A stretch of DNA of 64,000 nucleotides from Deltaproteobacteria bacterium HGW-Deltaproteobacteria-6 (GTDB taxonomy: Bacteria > Desulfobacterota > Syntrophia > Syntrophales > Smithellaceae). Where the stretch lies: the NCBI GenBank assembly GCA_002840435.1, contig PHAT01000001.1, forward strand, positions 118,300 through 182,299, written 5' to 3'. The notes beneath the pieces are model-generated. The model worked only from the letters and a program-made list of their open reading frames with translations, did no database searches and was not told where the DNA came from. Of this stretch, positions 44,211-53,888 are shown one piece after another. Made by a program: the position numbers and the translations under genes. Every line of letters begins with the position of its first letter. Position 1 is the first letter of the stretch.

Positions 44211-46511
44211 TTATTTAATGCAAACCCGGCGAACTTGTTTGAAATCCGTGATGCCTTTGAGCGATTTTTGGATTCCGTCCTGGAGAAGCGTTGTCATGCC
44301 TTCCTCCATGGATTTGGCTCGAAGAACTTCCACAGGTTCTTTTTTCATGATCAGCTTTTTGATCGTATCGGTGGCTATGACCAGTTCGTGAATGCCCATT
44401 CTGCCTTTGTAGCCGCTCTTATCGCAGGCATCGCATCCTTTGGAGCGGTAAAGTTTAAAATCAGCGTTATACGAAACGCCGAGTTTAGCGAAATCTTCAG
44501 CGCCGTATGCCAGAACAATTTCATCGTATTCCTCTTTTGACGGATGATATTCTTCTTTGCAGCTTTTGCAGAGCGTACGAACAAGGCGCTGGGCGAGAAT
44601 ACCCAGCAAAGCATCGGCGAAGTTCAGCGGATCGATGCCCATGTCCAGCAGACGGACGATGGTTTCCGGAGCGCTGTTGGTATGCAGTGTGCTGAAAACA
44701 AGATGCCCGGTAAGTGACGCTTCGACGCCCGTTTTTGCCGTTTCATAATCGCGCATTTCACCAACCATGATGACATCAGGGTCGGCACGAAGGAAAGCGC
44801 GCATGGCTGCCGCAAAATCAAAACCGATTTTGGCTTGCACCTGCACCTGGCGCAGTCCGTATTGTGTGATTTCCACCGGGTCTTCAGCGGTCCAGATTTT
44901 TCTATCCGGCGTGTTAATATGGTGGAGAGCTGAATGGAGCGTAGTTGTTTTACCGGAACCGGTCGGACCGACGACTAAAATCATTCCATAGGGTTTGGTG
45001 ATCACATCCACCATTCCGTCATAATTGCGTTTCAGGAGACCCATGCCGTCCAGAGGGAGCATGGTGTCACTTTTGGCCAGAAGGCGCATGACGATGTCTT
45101 CCACACCGCCCTGAGTGGGAATGGTGGCTACGCGCAGCTCCAGGTCATCGCCGGAGGCTCGCCGGAATTTGATTTTGCCGTCCTGCGGTTTTCTTTTTTC
45201 GGTAATATCCAGGTTCGACATGATCTTGACACGCGAGATCAGCGCCTGCCGGTAACTGAAAGGAAGCGCCTGGTAGATGGCACAGTCACCGTCAACGCGG
45301 AAACGGATTTCCACATTTTTTTTACCGATATTGGGTTCGATATGAATATCAGACACCCGTCGGGCGGAAGCATCGTTAATAATCTTATTGACAAGCTGCA
45401 TGATGACGCTGTCGGATTCCATGACCGCTTCGCCGCCTTCATCATCCGCCACACCCTGATCCTGGTCATCCATCTGCCCCAGCAGTTCCGTGAAAGAATG
45501 CTCGTCTTCGGGGGAATGAAAAAAGAGGTTAATGTATTTTAAAATATCTTCAGGCAGGGCGACGTCATACTTCACTTTTTTTGTTTTCAAAAGGTTTTCA
45601 ATGGTGTCTCTTTTCAGGACATTGTTGGGATCATCGACAATGACGTGAATATTGGTGTCAATTTTTTCCAGAGGCACCCACAGTTCACGCTGGAGGTAGT
45701 CTTTCTTCAGGTTCAGAATTAAATCGCCGGGGATAATTATTTTATCGTTATAATCAATAAACCGGCAGCGGTAAAATTCTTCAAAGGAGTGGCCGATATC
45801 GTCCTTGGAAATTTTGTACTTCCGCATCAGATATCGCTCGACGGATTCCTTTTCATTGCGCGCCTCCTCCCAGGCCGCTTCCAGTTCTTCCTCTTTGAGC
45901 AGACCGCGGGTAATCAGAAAATCGAAGCGTGTCTTACGGCGGCGTTCCAAACGTTGCTGATTATAAAAGGCAACGCCTAAAACTTCGACGATTTCCATAA
46001 CCAGTCCGACTTCTTCTTCGGTGAATTTGCTGTCTCCCTTTTTTTTGTTGAGGATCTGGATAACGCCCATGAGCTGATCTTCGTAAAAAATCGGAGCGGC
46101 AAAAATCTGTTTGGTTTTGAACCCCGATTTTTTATCCCAGCTGGAATCGAAAGTCAGCTCAAAATCAATGGCCTTGAGTTCCGCCTGATTGTAGGCATCC
46201 TTGATATTAACAACATTGAAGGTATTGGCGACATATCCGGCAATGCTTTGATTGCTGATCGGGACGCGAATTTCCTTAAGCTGAGAACCCGCCATGAACA
46301 TGGAATATATTTCGTTGCGGGGTTTGTCGACAACATAAAGTGTAATGGAGTATGCGTTGAATAAGTTCAGGATGCCGTCTTTTAAATCAACCAGTATCTG
46401 CCGGAAGTTCTTGGCCGCATGGATGCGGTTGGTGATTTCCTGAAGACTTTTACGCAATCGCAGCTTTTCATCCATGCTGGTTATTGTGTCGGTTTTATCC
46501 AGAGGACTCAT
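44211..46511 (-). CDS. GAF-domain GspE/PilB-type secretion ATPase
   Basis: The 766-residue protein has an N-terminal GAF domain (about 30-190), an MshEN-like region (about 195-320) and a GspE/PilB ATPase core with Walker A GPTGSGKTTT (about 517), Walker B VIMVGEMRD and a tetracysteine zinc motif (CKSC and CDAC). GspE/PilB proteins power type II secretion or type IV pili. The fused GAF domain suggests control by a small ligand. No other secretion or pilus genes are adjacent, so its machine is not identified. Confidence 0.9.
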   Translation of the reverse strand: MSPLDKTDTITSMDEKLRLRKSLQEITNRIHAAKNFRQILVDLKDGILNLFNAYSITLYVVDKPRNEIYSMFMAGSQLKEIRVPISNQSIAGYVANTFNVVNIKDAYNQAELKAIDFELTFDSSWDKKSGFKTKQIFAAPIFYEDQLMGVIQILNKKKGDSKFTEEEVGLVMEIVEVLGVAFYNQQRLERRRKTRFDFLITRGLLKEEELEAAWEEARNEKESVERYLMRKYKISKDDIGHSFEEFYRCRFIDYNDKIIIPGDLILNLKKDYLQRELWVPLEKIDTNIHVIVDDPNNVLKRDTIENLLKTKKVKYDVALPEDILKYINLFFHSPEDEHSFTELLGQMDDQDQGVADDEGGEAVMESDSVIMQLVNKIINDASARRVSDIHIEPNIGKKNVEIRFRVDGDCAIYQALPFSYRQALISRVKIMSNLDITEKRKPQDGKIKFRRASGDDLELRVATIPTQGGVEDIVMRLLAKSDTMLPLDGMGLLKRNYDGMVDVITKPYGMILVVGPTGSGKTTTLHSALHHINTPDRKIWTAEDPVEITQYGLRQVQVQAKIGFDFAAAMRAFLRADPDVIMVGEMRDYETAKTGVEASLTGHLVFSTLHTNSAPETIVRLLDMGIDPLNFADALLGILAQRLVRTLCKSCKEEYHPSKEEYDEIVLAYGAEDFAKLGVSYNADFKLYRSKGCDACDKSGYKGRMGIHELVIATDTIKKLIMKKEPVEVLRAKSMEEGMTTLLQDGIQKSLKGITDFKQVRRVCIK

Positions 46512-46642
46512 GTGGAAGATTCTCCGTAATTCTTTATTCTATGTTGAAAACGCCGTTATCTTAGCAAGCACTTAAATGAATGTCAATCAAACTGATATTT
46601 GCGTTATGTGCCCGAAAAACTTGCGATAAACCTGTCAATCAA

Positions 46643-48715
46643 TCAGCCGGCGGTTACAATTTTCGAAAAATCAGCAATTTTATGAAACAGCGCCGATATC
46701 TCCGAAAGAAGTGATAAACGATTGAAACGGATTTTTTCATCTTTGTCCATAACCATAACGTGATCAAAAAATGCATCCACGGAAGGACGCAGTGCGGCAA
46801 GTTTGTTCAATGCGGCGTTGAAGTCTTTTTCAGCGATGCCTTTTTCTACACGCAGTTTAATATTTTCCAGTGCCGAAAATAATTTGATTTCCGCGTCATG
46901 GGAAAGCAGGTTGACGTCAACCTGACCCTCGTGAAAGTCCTTGAGAATATTATCCACCCGTTTGAAGGCGACCGAGACAGGTTCAAATTCCGGATTCTGC
47001 CGGAAAGCCGCGAGCGCCTGGATTCTTTCGATAACCGAGACAAGATCGTCGATGTCCGTGGACAGAACCGCGTCCACTGTATCGTAAGCACAACCCTGGG
47101 CGATCAGTTGATTTTGCAAACGGCCCCTGAAAAAATCCAGAACGTCTCTTCTAATATCTTCGGCCGGTTTTTTGAGAACGTCTTTCATTGCCGCCAGACT
47201 CTCATCAACCAGAAAGTTAAGACTCAGAGCATAGCGGCGCGATAAAATAATATTAATAACACCCAGCGCCTGACGACGCAGAGCATAGGGGTCCGCTGTT
47301 CCGGTTGGAGGCATTCCCACGGCGAAAAAGCCGACAATGGTATCGATTTTATCGGCAATGCCGACAATGGCGCCTTCATCCGTCCGGGGCAGGTCGCCGC
47401 CGGCGACAATCGGTAAATAATGTTCATAGATGGCGTTGGCAATCTCTGGTTTTTCGCCGGCTAACAGCGCGTACTCGCGGCCCATAATGCCCTGGAGCTC
47501 CGAAAATTCACCCACCATGAGTGATTCCAGATCAGCCTTGGCTAAAAGCGCGGCACGGTCCACATTCTTCTTGACGGCCGGCTTGACTTTGGCGGCAATC
47601 TTGACCGCCAGCTTGCGGAAGCGCATCACTTTCTTATGCGACGTTCCCAGCAGCGTGTGAAAGACGACTTTCTTAAGAGATTCCACCCTGTCTTCCAGAG
47701 GAACTTTCTTGTCTTCCTCAAAGAAAAACGAAGCGTCGGCCAGGCGCGCCCGCAGCACTCTTTCATTTCCGCTGGCTACCACAGCGATGTCACGGGCTTG
47801 GGTGTTGCTGACTGCGATGAAGTAGGGCAACAGTTTGCCCTCGTCATTGATGACGGGAAAATATTTCTGATGGGAGATCATCGTGGTGGTGAGAACTTCT
47901 TTAGGGATATTTAAATATTTTTCATCGAAGTGCCCGCGCACAATGACCGGATATTCGACAATGAAGCTGATGGTTTCCAGCAGGTCTTCCGTATAGAAAA
48001 GTTTTCCGCCGATTTCAGCTGCCGCCTTCCGGGCTTCTTCGAGAATTAATTTTTTTCTTTCAGCGGGATCAACGATCACGAAATTTTCTCTGGCTTTGTT
48101 CAGATAATCTTCAAATCCTGAAACAGCAAAAGGAGCGGGACTCATGAAACGATGACCGCAGGAGGTATTTCCGCTTTCAATATCTTCAATTTTCAGGGGA
48201 ACAATTTTGCCGCCGTAAAGAGCCAGCAGCCAGTGAACAGGGCGGGCAAAACGCAAGTCGTAAGCAGCCCAGCGCATGGATTTTCGAAAAGGGATGGTGA
48301 CAAGAAAGTTTTTGAGAATGTCCGGAAGCAGTGTCTCAGTCGGCTGGCCTGCGATGGTTTTACGTGAACCCAGATACTCGCCCTTGTCGGTGACGATGGT
48401 TTCCAACTGAGAGACTTCCATGCCCTGGCCCCTGGCGAATCCCAGCGCGGCTTTTGTCGGTTGGCCGCTTTCATCAAACGCCGCCTTTTTGGACGGTCCC
48501 AGCTTCTCGATAGTCTGATCTTCCTGTTTCGGCGCTAAATCCGTGATCGTGAGCAGCAGACGTCTCGGCGTGGCCAGGCAGCGGACGCCTTCAAAGGCGA
48601 TGCGTTTTTCCGTAAGTGTTTTGCGGATGATGTCATCCATATCAATGACGGCCTTGGATAAAAACGCGGCGGGAATTTCTTCGGTACCAATTTCAAACAG
48701 CAGTTCGTTACTCAT
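46643..48715 (-). CDS. glyS: Glycyl-tRNA synthetase beta subunit
   Basis: The 690-residue protein has the usual bacterial GlyS length and N-terminus ELLFEIGTEEIPAAFL, with MISHQKYFPV in the middle. It joins GlyQ in an alpha2-beta2 enzyme that charges tRNA-Gly. It follows glyQ by 16 bp. Downstream, 130 bp of intergenic sequence leads to the GAF-GspE gene on the same strand. Confidence 0.97.
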   Translation of the reverse strand: MSNELLFEIGTEEIPAAFLSKAVIDMDDIIRKTLTEKRIAFEGVRCLATPRRLLLTITDLAPKQEDQTIEKLGPSKKAAFDESGQPTKAALGFARGQGMEVSQLETIVTDKGEYLGSRKTIAGQPTETLLPDILKNFLVTIPFRKSMRWAAYDLRFARPVHWLLALYGGKIVPLKIEDIESGNTSCGHRFMSPAPFAVSGFEDYLNKARENFVIVDPAERKKLILEEARKAAAEIGGKLFYTEDLLETISFIVEYPVIVRGHFDEKYLNIPKEVLTTTMISHQKYFPVINDEGKLLPYFIAVSNTQARDIAVVASGNERVLRARLADASFFFEEDKKVPLEDRVESLKKVVFHTLLGTSHKKVMRFRKLAVKIAAKVKPAVKKNVDRAALLAKADLESLMVGEFSELQGIMGREYALLAGEKPEIANAIYEHYLPIVAGGDLPRTDEGAIVGIADKIDTIVGFFAVGMPPTGTADPYALRRQALGVINIILSRRYALSLNFLVDESLAAMKDVLKKPAEDIRRDVLDFFRGRLQNQLIAQGCAYDTVDAVLSTDIDDLVSVIERIQALAAFRQNPEFEPVSVAFKRVDNILKDFHEGQVDVNLLSHDAEIKLFSALENIKLRVEKGIAEKDFNAALNKLAALRPSVDAFFDHVMVMDKDEKIRFNRLSLLSEISALFHKIADFSKIVTAG

Positions 48716-48731
48716 TTTGTCTCCAGATATT

Positions 48732-49604
48732 TTATGAGTTCTTTAAAAGGGGATATCCCAGTTCTTCACGTTGTTTCATGTAGAGTTCTGCGCTCAGGCG
48801 CGCCAGATTTCTGACCCGGCCGATGTAGCTTGTGCGTTCGGCCACGCTGATTGCGCCGCGGGCGTTGAGCAGATTGAACGTGTGCGAGCATTTCAAACAG
48901 TAGTCATAGGCGGGCAGCGCCAGATTTTTTTCGGCGATGCGTAAGGCCTCTTCCTCATACATGTCAAAGAGTTTGCGCAGCATGGGAATGTCGGCTACTT
49001 CAAAGTTATAGGTGGAAAACTCCACTTCGCCCTTGTGGTGGACATCGCCGTACTTGACTTTATCGGTCCACTGCAAATCATAGACATTGTTGATGCCCTG
49101 AATATACATGGCGATGCGTTCCGTTCCATAAGTCAGTTCCGCGCAGACGGGGTTGCAGTCGAAGCCTCCTACCTGCTGGAAATACGTGAACTGCGAGATT
49201 TCCATGCCGTCCAGCCAGACTTCCCATCCCAGTCCCCAGGCGCCCAGTGTCGGAGATTCCCAGTCGTCCTCAACGAAACGGATGTCGTGTTCCAGCGGAT
49301 CAATGCCGAAGCTTTTAAGCGAGTTGAGGTAAAGCTCCTGGATATTGACAGGCGAGGGTTTCATGATCACCTGATATTGGTAATAGTGTTGAAGCCGGTT
49401 GGGATTTTCGCCGTAACGGCCGTCGGTCGGCCGCCTTGACGGCTGCACATAAGCCACGTTCCATGGTTCCGGTCCCAGCGCGCGAAGGCAGGTAGCGGGA
49501 TGAAACGTTCCCGCGCCGACTTCCATATCATAAGGCTGCTGGATGACGCAGCCCTGAGAATGCCAGTATTGTTCAAGTGCAAATATTAATTCCTGAAAAG
49601 TCAC
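48732..49604 (-). CDS. glyQ: Glycyl-tRNA synthetase alpha subunit
   Basis: The 290-residue protein has the GlyQ signature regions [19 protein letters not shown] (about 18-36), FRxxRLGPEPW-like [20 protein letters not shown] and FTYFQQVGG. It catalyses glycyl-adenylate formation. It starts at ATG 49604 behind AAGGAGG and forms an operon with glyS. Confidence 0.97.
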   Translation of the reverse strand: MTFQELIFALEQYWHSQGCVIQQPYDMEVGAGTFHPATCLRALGPEPWNVAYVQPSRRPTDGRYGENPNRLQHYYQYQVIMKPSPVNIQELYLNSLKSFGIDPLEHDIRFVEDDWESPTLGAWGLGWEVWLDGMEISQFTYFQQVGGFDCNPVCAELTYGTERIAMYIQGINNVYDLQWTDKVKYGDVHHKGEVEFSTYNFEVADIPMLRKLFDMYEEEALRIAEKNLALPAYDYCLKCSHTFNLLNARGAISVAERTSYIGRVRNLARLSAELYMKQREELGYPLLKNS

Positions 49605-49885
49605 AATGTCCTCCTTAAAGGGTTGCCAGAAAGAAGCTCAGACCCGTCAAGCGGATCCGCCTCTCAAATAATCCTAGGCTACCTAGCACGAAAGGGCGAT
49701 GGGGTCAATATTAAAGGGCAAAAGACCACACAGCTTTCGGTGTATTCCGGCGTTTCAATGAGTCTTGACGAATGTGAAGATAAGACGCCACCGTTTTTTT
49801 ATTGACATCGCTAGGCAACTTTTCTATGAATGAGCAAGTGCGGCAAGAAATAAAAAAAATCCTTGAAGACAATCAAAGGGTAAAC
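49605..49885. other. Divergent intergenic region glyQ / iron alcohol dehydrogenase
   Basis: It holds the palindromes GCGGATCCGC (49651-49660) and CTAGG-CTA-CCTAG (49674-49686). A weak glyQ promoter TTGACC-N17-TAGGTA on the minus strand overlaps the second one. No gene is seen. Confidence 0.4.
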
Positions 49886-51043
49886 ATGTTTAATTTTATA
49901 TTTCACAATCCCACCCGGGTTTTATTTGGTAAAGGCAGCGTTAATCAGATTTCCGGCGAAATACCGAAAGACGCCAGAGTCCTGATTACCTATGGCGGAG
50001 ATAGCGCCAGACGCTATGGCGTACTGGAACAGGTGAAGGCTGTTTTGTCCGGTTATGACATCACCGAATTCGGCGGTATCGAACCGAATCCGGAATATGA
50101 AACGCTTCTGCAAGGGGTGTCCATTGCCCGCGAGAGGAAGATTGATTTTCTGCTGGCGATCGGCGGCGGTTCTGTGATTGACGGAACCAAGTTCATGTCA
50201 GCCGCCATTCCTTTCAATCTTGATCCGTATCTTTTGCTGGATAATGCGGGAAGCGCCATTACAAAGTCTTTGCCTGTTGGTGCCGTGACGACACTACCGG
50301 CCAGCGGTTCGGAAATGAATAACCGGGCGATTATTACGCGCAAAGCGGTTATGATGAAACGGGGCATCATGAATCCATTTTTGTTTCCCCAGTTTGCCGT
50401 GCTGGATCCCACGTTCACGTATACGCTGCCGGCAAGGCAAATCGGCAACGGGGTGGTGGATACCTTTGTTCATGTGCTGGAGCAGTACATGACCTACCCG
50501 GTTTCCGGGCATGTTCAGGATCGCCTGGCGGAAGGACTGCTGCTGCTTCTTCTTGAAGAGGGACCCAAGGCGCTTGCGGAACCTGAAAATTATGATGTGC
50601 GCGCCAATCTCATGTGGGCTGCCACCCTGGGGCTCAACGGTCTCATTGGTGCGGGCGTTCCTCAGGACTGGTCCGCTCATCGATTGGGGTATGAGTTGAC
50701 GGTTTTATACGGGATGGATCATGCCCGGACACTGGCGGTACTGGTGCCGGCCATGCTCAAAGTCCGTGCACGTGGAAAAAGGCAAAAACTGTTGCAGTAT
50801 GCAGAGCGCGTCTGGGGAATCGATTCGGGAAATGAATTGTCGCGAATGGATGCTGCGATTGATAAAACCCGCCTGTTTTTTGAGAGCATGGGTTTGCCGA
50901 CATCTCTCAGCGGTTATGGTGTTGTGAATGTTGACATTGAACAAGTGATGGAGTTGCTTGCGGCGCATGGCATGGTCAACATGGGTGAAAACAGGGATGT
51001 CACACTGGACATGATGCGTGAAATACTGAGACGCTGTTCATAA
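49886..51043 (+). CDS. Iron-containing alcohol/aldehyde dehydrogenase (YqhD/BDH-like)
   Basis: The 385-residue protein starts at ATG 49886 (MFNFIFHNPTRVLFGKG) behind AAAGGG; 28 upstream in-frame residues are less likely. It has GGGSVIDGTKF (cofactor), TLPASGSEMNN, and metal-binding residues in GNGVVDTFVHVLEQY, DWSAHRLGYELTVLYGMDHA. It matches the YqhD/butanol dehydrogenase group and reduces short aldehydes with NAD(P)H. It stands alone, divergent from glyQS. Confidence 0.92.
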   Translation: MFNFIFHNPTRVLFGKGSVNQISGEIPKDARVLITYGGDSARRYGVLEQVKAVLSGYDITEFGGIEPNPEYETLLQGVSIARERKIDFLLAIGGGSVIDGTKFMSAAIPFNLDPYLLLDNAGSAITKSLPVGAVTTLPASGSEMNNRAIITRKAVMMKRGIMNPFLFPQFAVLDPTFTYTLPARQIGNGVVDTFVHVLEQYMTYPVSGHVQDRLAEGLLLLLLEEGPKALAEPENYDVRANLMWAATLGLNGLIGAGVPQDWSAHRLGYELTVLYGMDHARTLAVLVPAMLKVRARGKRQKLLQYAERVWGIDSGNELSRMDAAIDKTRLFFESMGLPTSLSGYGVVNVDIEQVMELLAAHGMVNMGENRDVTLDMMREILRRCS

Positions 51044-51338
51044 ATAAGCGGACGCGTTTGAAGTAATCCATCAAAGCGTTTTCGATAATGCATGGTATTC
51101 TTCCGGACATTGGCATTGCTGTTCTGGCTGCGACGCTATGAGGATTCATCTTCCAGCCATGCCGGCAGCGATCGGTTCATCTTCCGTGTTCTGATCGGTT
51201 TGGGTTTTTTTGCGCTGCTGGGCTATCCCCCTCAGCGGCGGTATCGCAAAAGCAGCTAAAGATTCATCAGGCTGCCGCGCATCATCAACATGCAAACTCG
51301 GAAATGATGTTCTGATCGTATTTGCTGTTAAAAAGATA
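51044..51338. other. Intergenic region with one small open frame
   Basis: A 55-codon frame (51092-51259) encodes a hydrophobic segment (RVLIGLGFFALLGY) with a basic end. No ribosome site or family supports it, so it is listed only as a possible small membrane peptide or a gene remnant. Confidence 0.3.
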
Positions 51339-51367
51339 TTGACACACCCTGCGGAATTGATTATAGT
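51339..51367 (+). promoter_or_regulatory. Near-consensus sigma-70 promoter of the OmpA-like gene
   Basis: TTGACA, a 17-bp spacer and TATAGT (five of six) give a predicted start near 51374 and a leader of about 115 nt. This is the strongest housekeeping promoter in the window, fitting a highly expressed outer-membrane protein. Confidence 0.8.
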
Positions 51368-51488
51368 TTCGCGGACTAAAACATATTTGTAAACATTGTA
51401 TTTTATTGATTTTCAAGGGTGATTGACTTTTCTTTGTATCTTAAGAGAGCCGATTGTAAGTACAAAATATTCGGAAAAGGAGAAAAAA

Positions 51489-52547
51489 ATGAAAAAAATT
51501 ATTTCATTGGTTGCAATTCTGCTCGTGACGTTTGTTGTCTCAACAGGATACGCGCAAGTAAAGGCAGGATCGGTTAATATTACACCCACTATCGGTGGTT
51601 ATTGGTTTGAAGGAAACCAGGACTTGAATCAAAATGTGAGTTATGGCCTGCGCGCCGGATACTTTTTTACCAAGTATGTTGGACTGGAAGGTTTTGTCCA
51701 TTATGTTCCAACAAGAGTCAATACTGATCCCGGTGGGAACATCAATTTTTTTGGTTATGGAGCTGAAGCAATTGTCAATATTCTGCCGGACGGCAAGTTA
51801 GTGCCTTTCTTAGCCGTTGGCGCCGGTGGTGTCAACTATTCCGAGTCTGCAGAGAAAATCAATGAAAGCAGAAGAGATAAGATTGCCGTAGATTACGGCG
51901 CCGGACTGAAGTATTTCCTGACGGAGAATATTGCGCTGCGCGGCGATGTTCGCCACGTCATTCCTTTCGATGCCATCCATAGCGATATGCTCTATACGGT
52001 AGGTGTAACTTTTGCTTTTGGCGGTGCGAAGAAGGTTGTTCAGGCGCCTGCAGCGGTTGTTGAGGAGGCGAAGCCCCAGGCAGCCGCGGCTCCGGTGGTT
52101 GAATCAAAACCCGCGCCGGCGGCTCCTGTGTCAGCTCCGGCGGTTGTCGAAGAAGTAAAACGCCCCGCAGCGGCAGCTCCGGAAATTATTGAGAAGGGCA
52201 GAACAACCCTGAATGTATTATTTGATACCAATAAGGCGATCATCAAGAAAAATTCCTTCAAGGACGTAGATAATCTGGTTTCCGTTATGAAACAGTATCC
52301 GGAACTCAATGTAGTGATCGAGGGACATACGGATAATGTGGGCAGCGCCGCTTACAATAAGAAACTTTCCCAGAAGCGCGCCAATGCCGTAAAGGCCTAC
52401 ATGGTCAAAAAGGGTATTGATGCCAAACGATTGACGGCAGAAGGTTTCGGTTTGGAGAAGCCCATTGCTGATAATAAGACAAAAGCAGGGAAAGCCAAGA
52501 ACCGCCGTGTGGAAGCGGCAACTGCTGAATATGCCGTTAAAAAGTAA
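51489..52547 (+). CDS. OmpA-family outer-membrane protein
   Basis: The 352-residue protein starts at ATG 51489 behind AAAAGGAG; the upstream extension is not translated sense. It has a signal peptide (to about residue 23), an eight-stranded beta-barrel-like domain (about 26-180), an Ala/Pro/Val-rich linker (about 182-235) and a C-terminal OmpA peptidoglycan-binding domain with VIEGHTDNVGSAAYN and LSQKRANAVKAYMV and NRRVE. It ties the outer membrane to the cell wall. Confidence 0.93.
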   Translation: MKKIISLVAILLVTFVVSTGYAQVKAGSVNITPTIGGYWFEGNQDLNQNVSYGLRAGYFFTKYVGLEGFVHYVPTRVNTDPGGNINFFGYGAEAIVNILPDGKLVPFLAVGAGGVNYSESAEKINESRRDKIAVDYGAGLKYFLTENIALRGDVRHVIPFDAIHSDMLYTVGVTFAFGGAKKVVQAPAAVVEEAKPQAAAAPVVESKPAPAAPVSAPAVVEEVKRPAAAAPEIIEKGRTTLNVLFDTNKAIIKKNSFKDVDNLVSVMKQYPELNVVIEGHTDNVGSAAYNKKLSQKRANAVKAYMVKKGIDAKRLTAEGFGLEKPIADNKTKAGKAKNRRVEAATAEYAVKK

Positions 52548-52578
52548 TAAGGCTTTAGGCTAACAGACTTTTCAGTTG

Positions 52579-52610
52579 AACCCCCGCGGTGCGCCGCGGG
52601 GGTTTTGTTT
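52579..52610 (+). terminator. Intrinsic terminator of the OmpA-like gene
   Basis: AACCCCCGCGG-TGCG-CCGCGGGGGTT forms a perfect 11-bp stem followed by TTGTTT. It also separates the convergent U32 peptidase gene. Confidence 0.92.
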
Positions 52611-52641
52611 TACTTAAAATCCTGCGGTCTGATAAAAGCTT

Positions 52642-53877
52642 TCAGCCGATAGTCTGCTTGCCTGTCGTGATTGCTTTGCGCAAAAGAGCGCCGGACGGCG
52701 CCGGGGACGGCAGCGGAAGCCGGATCTGATTGCCTGCATGGGCTTGATCGATGCTGTTTCCGCTTTCATCCAGAAGGATTCGCGTATCGATTTTAATTGT
52801 TTCATGAGCAAGCAACAACTCCACGGCTTCTCCCGCTTTCAGATGGTTGCGGACGGAAATGAGCATTTCTTTCCGGACTTCATCATAGCCTGAAACAATT
52901 CCCGCTGGTTCATGCGTCTGAATATTTTTAATGTGAGGGCTGCATTCGTTTATTTTTTCTTCAGCAAAAGCAAAGCCGGTTGTATAGCCGCGATGAGATA
53001 TTTTGTGGAGCTCCTCCCGCCATTGCGGGTCGCAGTGGTATTTTTCTTTTTGTCGGATTAATGTGTCGAGCGCCTGCCGATAGGTTCGGGTAACAACCGC
53101 CACATAATAAGATGATTTCATCCGGCCTTCAATTTTTACGCTGGTGATGCCGGATGCCAAGACATCGGACAGATATTCGATCAGACATAAGTCTTTTGAA
53201 CTCAGCAAATAGCTGAAGCGTTCATCTTCTTCCAGAATGACAGGGTCGCCGGGGCGCGTTGCTTCCGATAGCCTGTATTCCCAGCGGCAGGGCTGGGTGC
53301 AATCTCCCTGGTTGGCGCTGCGCCTGTTGCGCCAGGCCGAAAGATAACAGCGTCCGGAATAAGCCATGCACATGGCGCCATGGACGAATATTTCCAGTTC
53401 CATGCCGGGGACCGCCGCGGCAATTTCCCCAATTTCACGTAAATTAAGCTCCCTCGCCAGAATGATCCTCTGGATGCCCTGATCCTGCCAGAAACGAACG
53501 GCTTCGATATTGGTCGTATTGGCCTGTGTACTGAGATGCAGGGTGGTCTGCGGGGCGATTTGACGGATTAATCGAACCAAACCGGGATCGCTGACAATCA
53601 GAGCGTCCACACCCGCCGCCGTTAATCCGGGGATAATTCTTCGCGCAGTTTCCAGATCGGTGTTGCGGGCGAATGTATTGAGGGCGCCGTAAACCTTGAC
53701 GCCTTGAGCGTGCGCTTCGGCAATGCCTGCCGCCAGATCATCGAAAGACATTTCGGCCTGCGCCGCGCGCAAACTCAAACCCGGAACGCCGACATAAACA
53801 GCATCGGCGCCATAGAGCAAGGCGGTGCGTAATTTTTCCGGATTGCCGGCGGGGATGAGTAATTCCGGTCGGCGCAT
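52642..53877 (-). CDS. U32-family peptidase/hydroxylase-type protein
   Basis: The 411-residue protein starts at ATG 53877 (MRRPELLIPAGNPEKL) behind GGAGG. It has the U32 signature EIFVHGAMCMAYSGRCYLS (about 158-176) and the Cys-rich NQGDCTQPCRWEY, characteristic of RlhA/TrhP/YhbU-like proteins that bind a metal or iron-sulfur cluster. Recent family members act in RNA hydroxylation or ubiquinone synthesis; this one could modify tRNA or rRNA. It follows recO by 11 bp. Confidence 0.85.
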   Translation of the reverse strand: MRRPELLIPAGNPEKLRTALLYGADAVYVGVPGLSLRAAQAEMSFDDLAAGIAEAHAQGVKVYGALNTFARNTDLETARRIIPGLTAAGVDALIVSDPGLVRLIRQIAPQTTLHLSTQANTTNIEAVRFWQDQGIQRIILARELNLREIGEIAAAVPGMELEIFVHGAMCMAYSGRCYLSAWRNRRSANQGDCTQPCRWEYRLSEATRPGDPVILEEDERFSYLLSSKDLCLIEYLSDVLASGITSVKIEGRMKSSYYVAVVTRTYRQALDTLIRQKEKYHCDPQWREELHKISHRGYTTGFAFAEEKINECSPHIKNIQTHEPAGIVSGYDEVRKEMLISVRNHLKAGEAVELLLAHETIKIDTRILLDESGNSIDQAHAGNQIRLPLPSPAPSGALLRKAITTGKQTIG

Positions 53878-53888
53878 ATGAACCTCCG

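Noticed and set aside
49605-49700. T-box or riboswitch in front of glyQ
   Set aside because: No T-box core, specifier loop or terminator is visible; only short palindromes are present.
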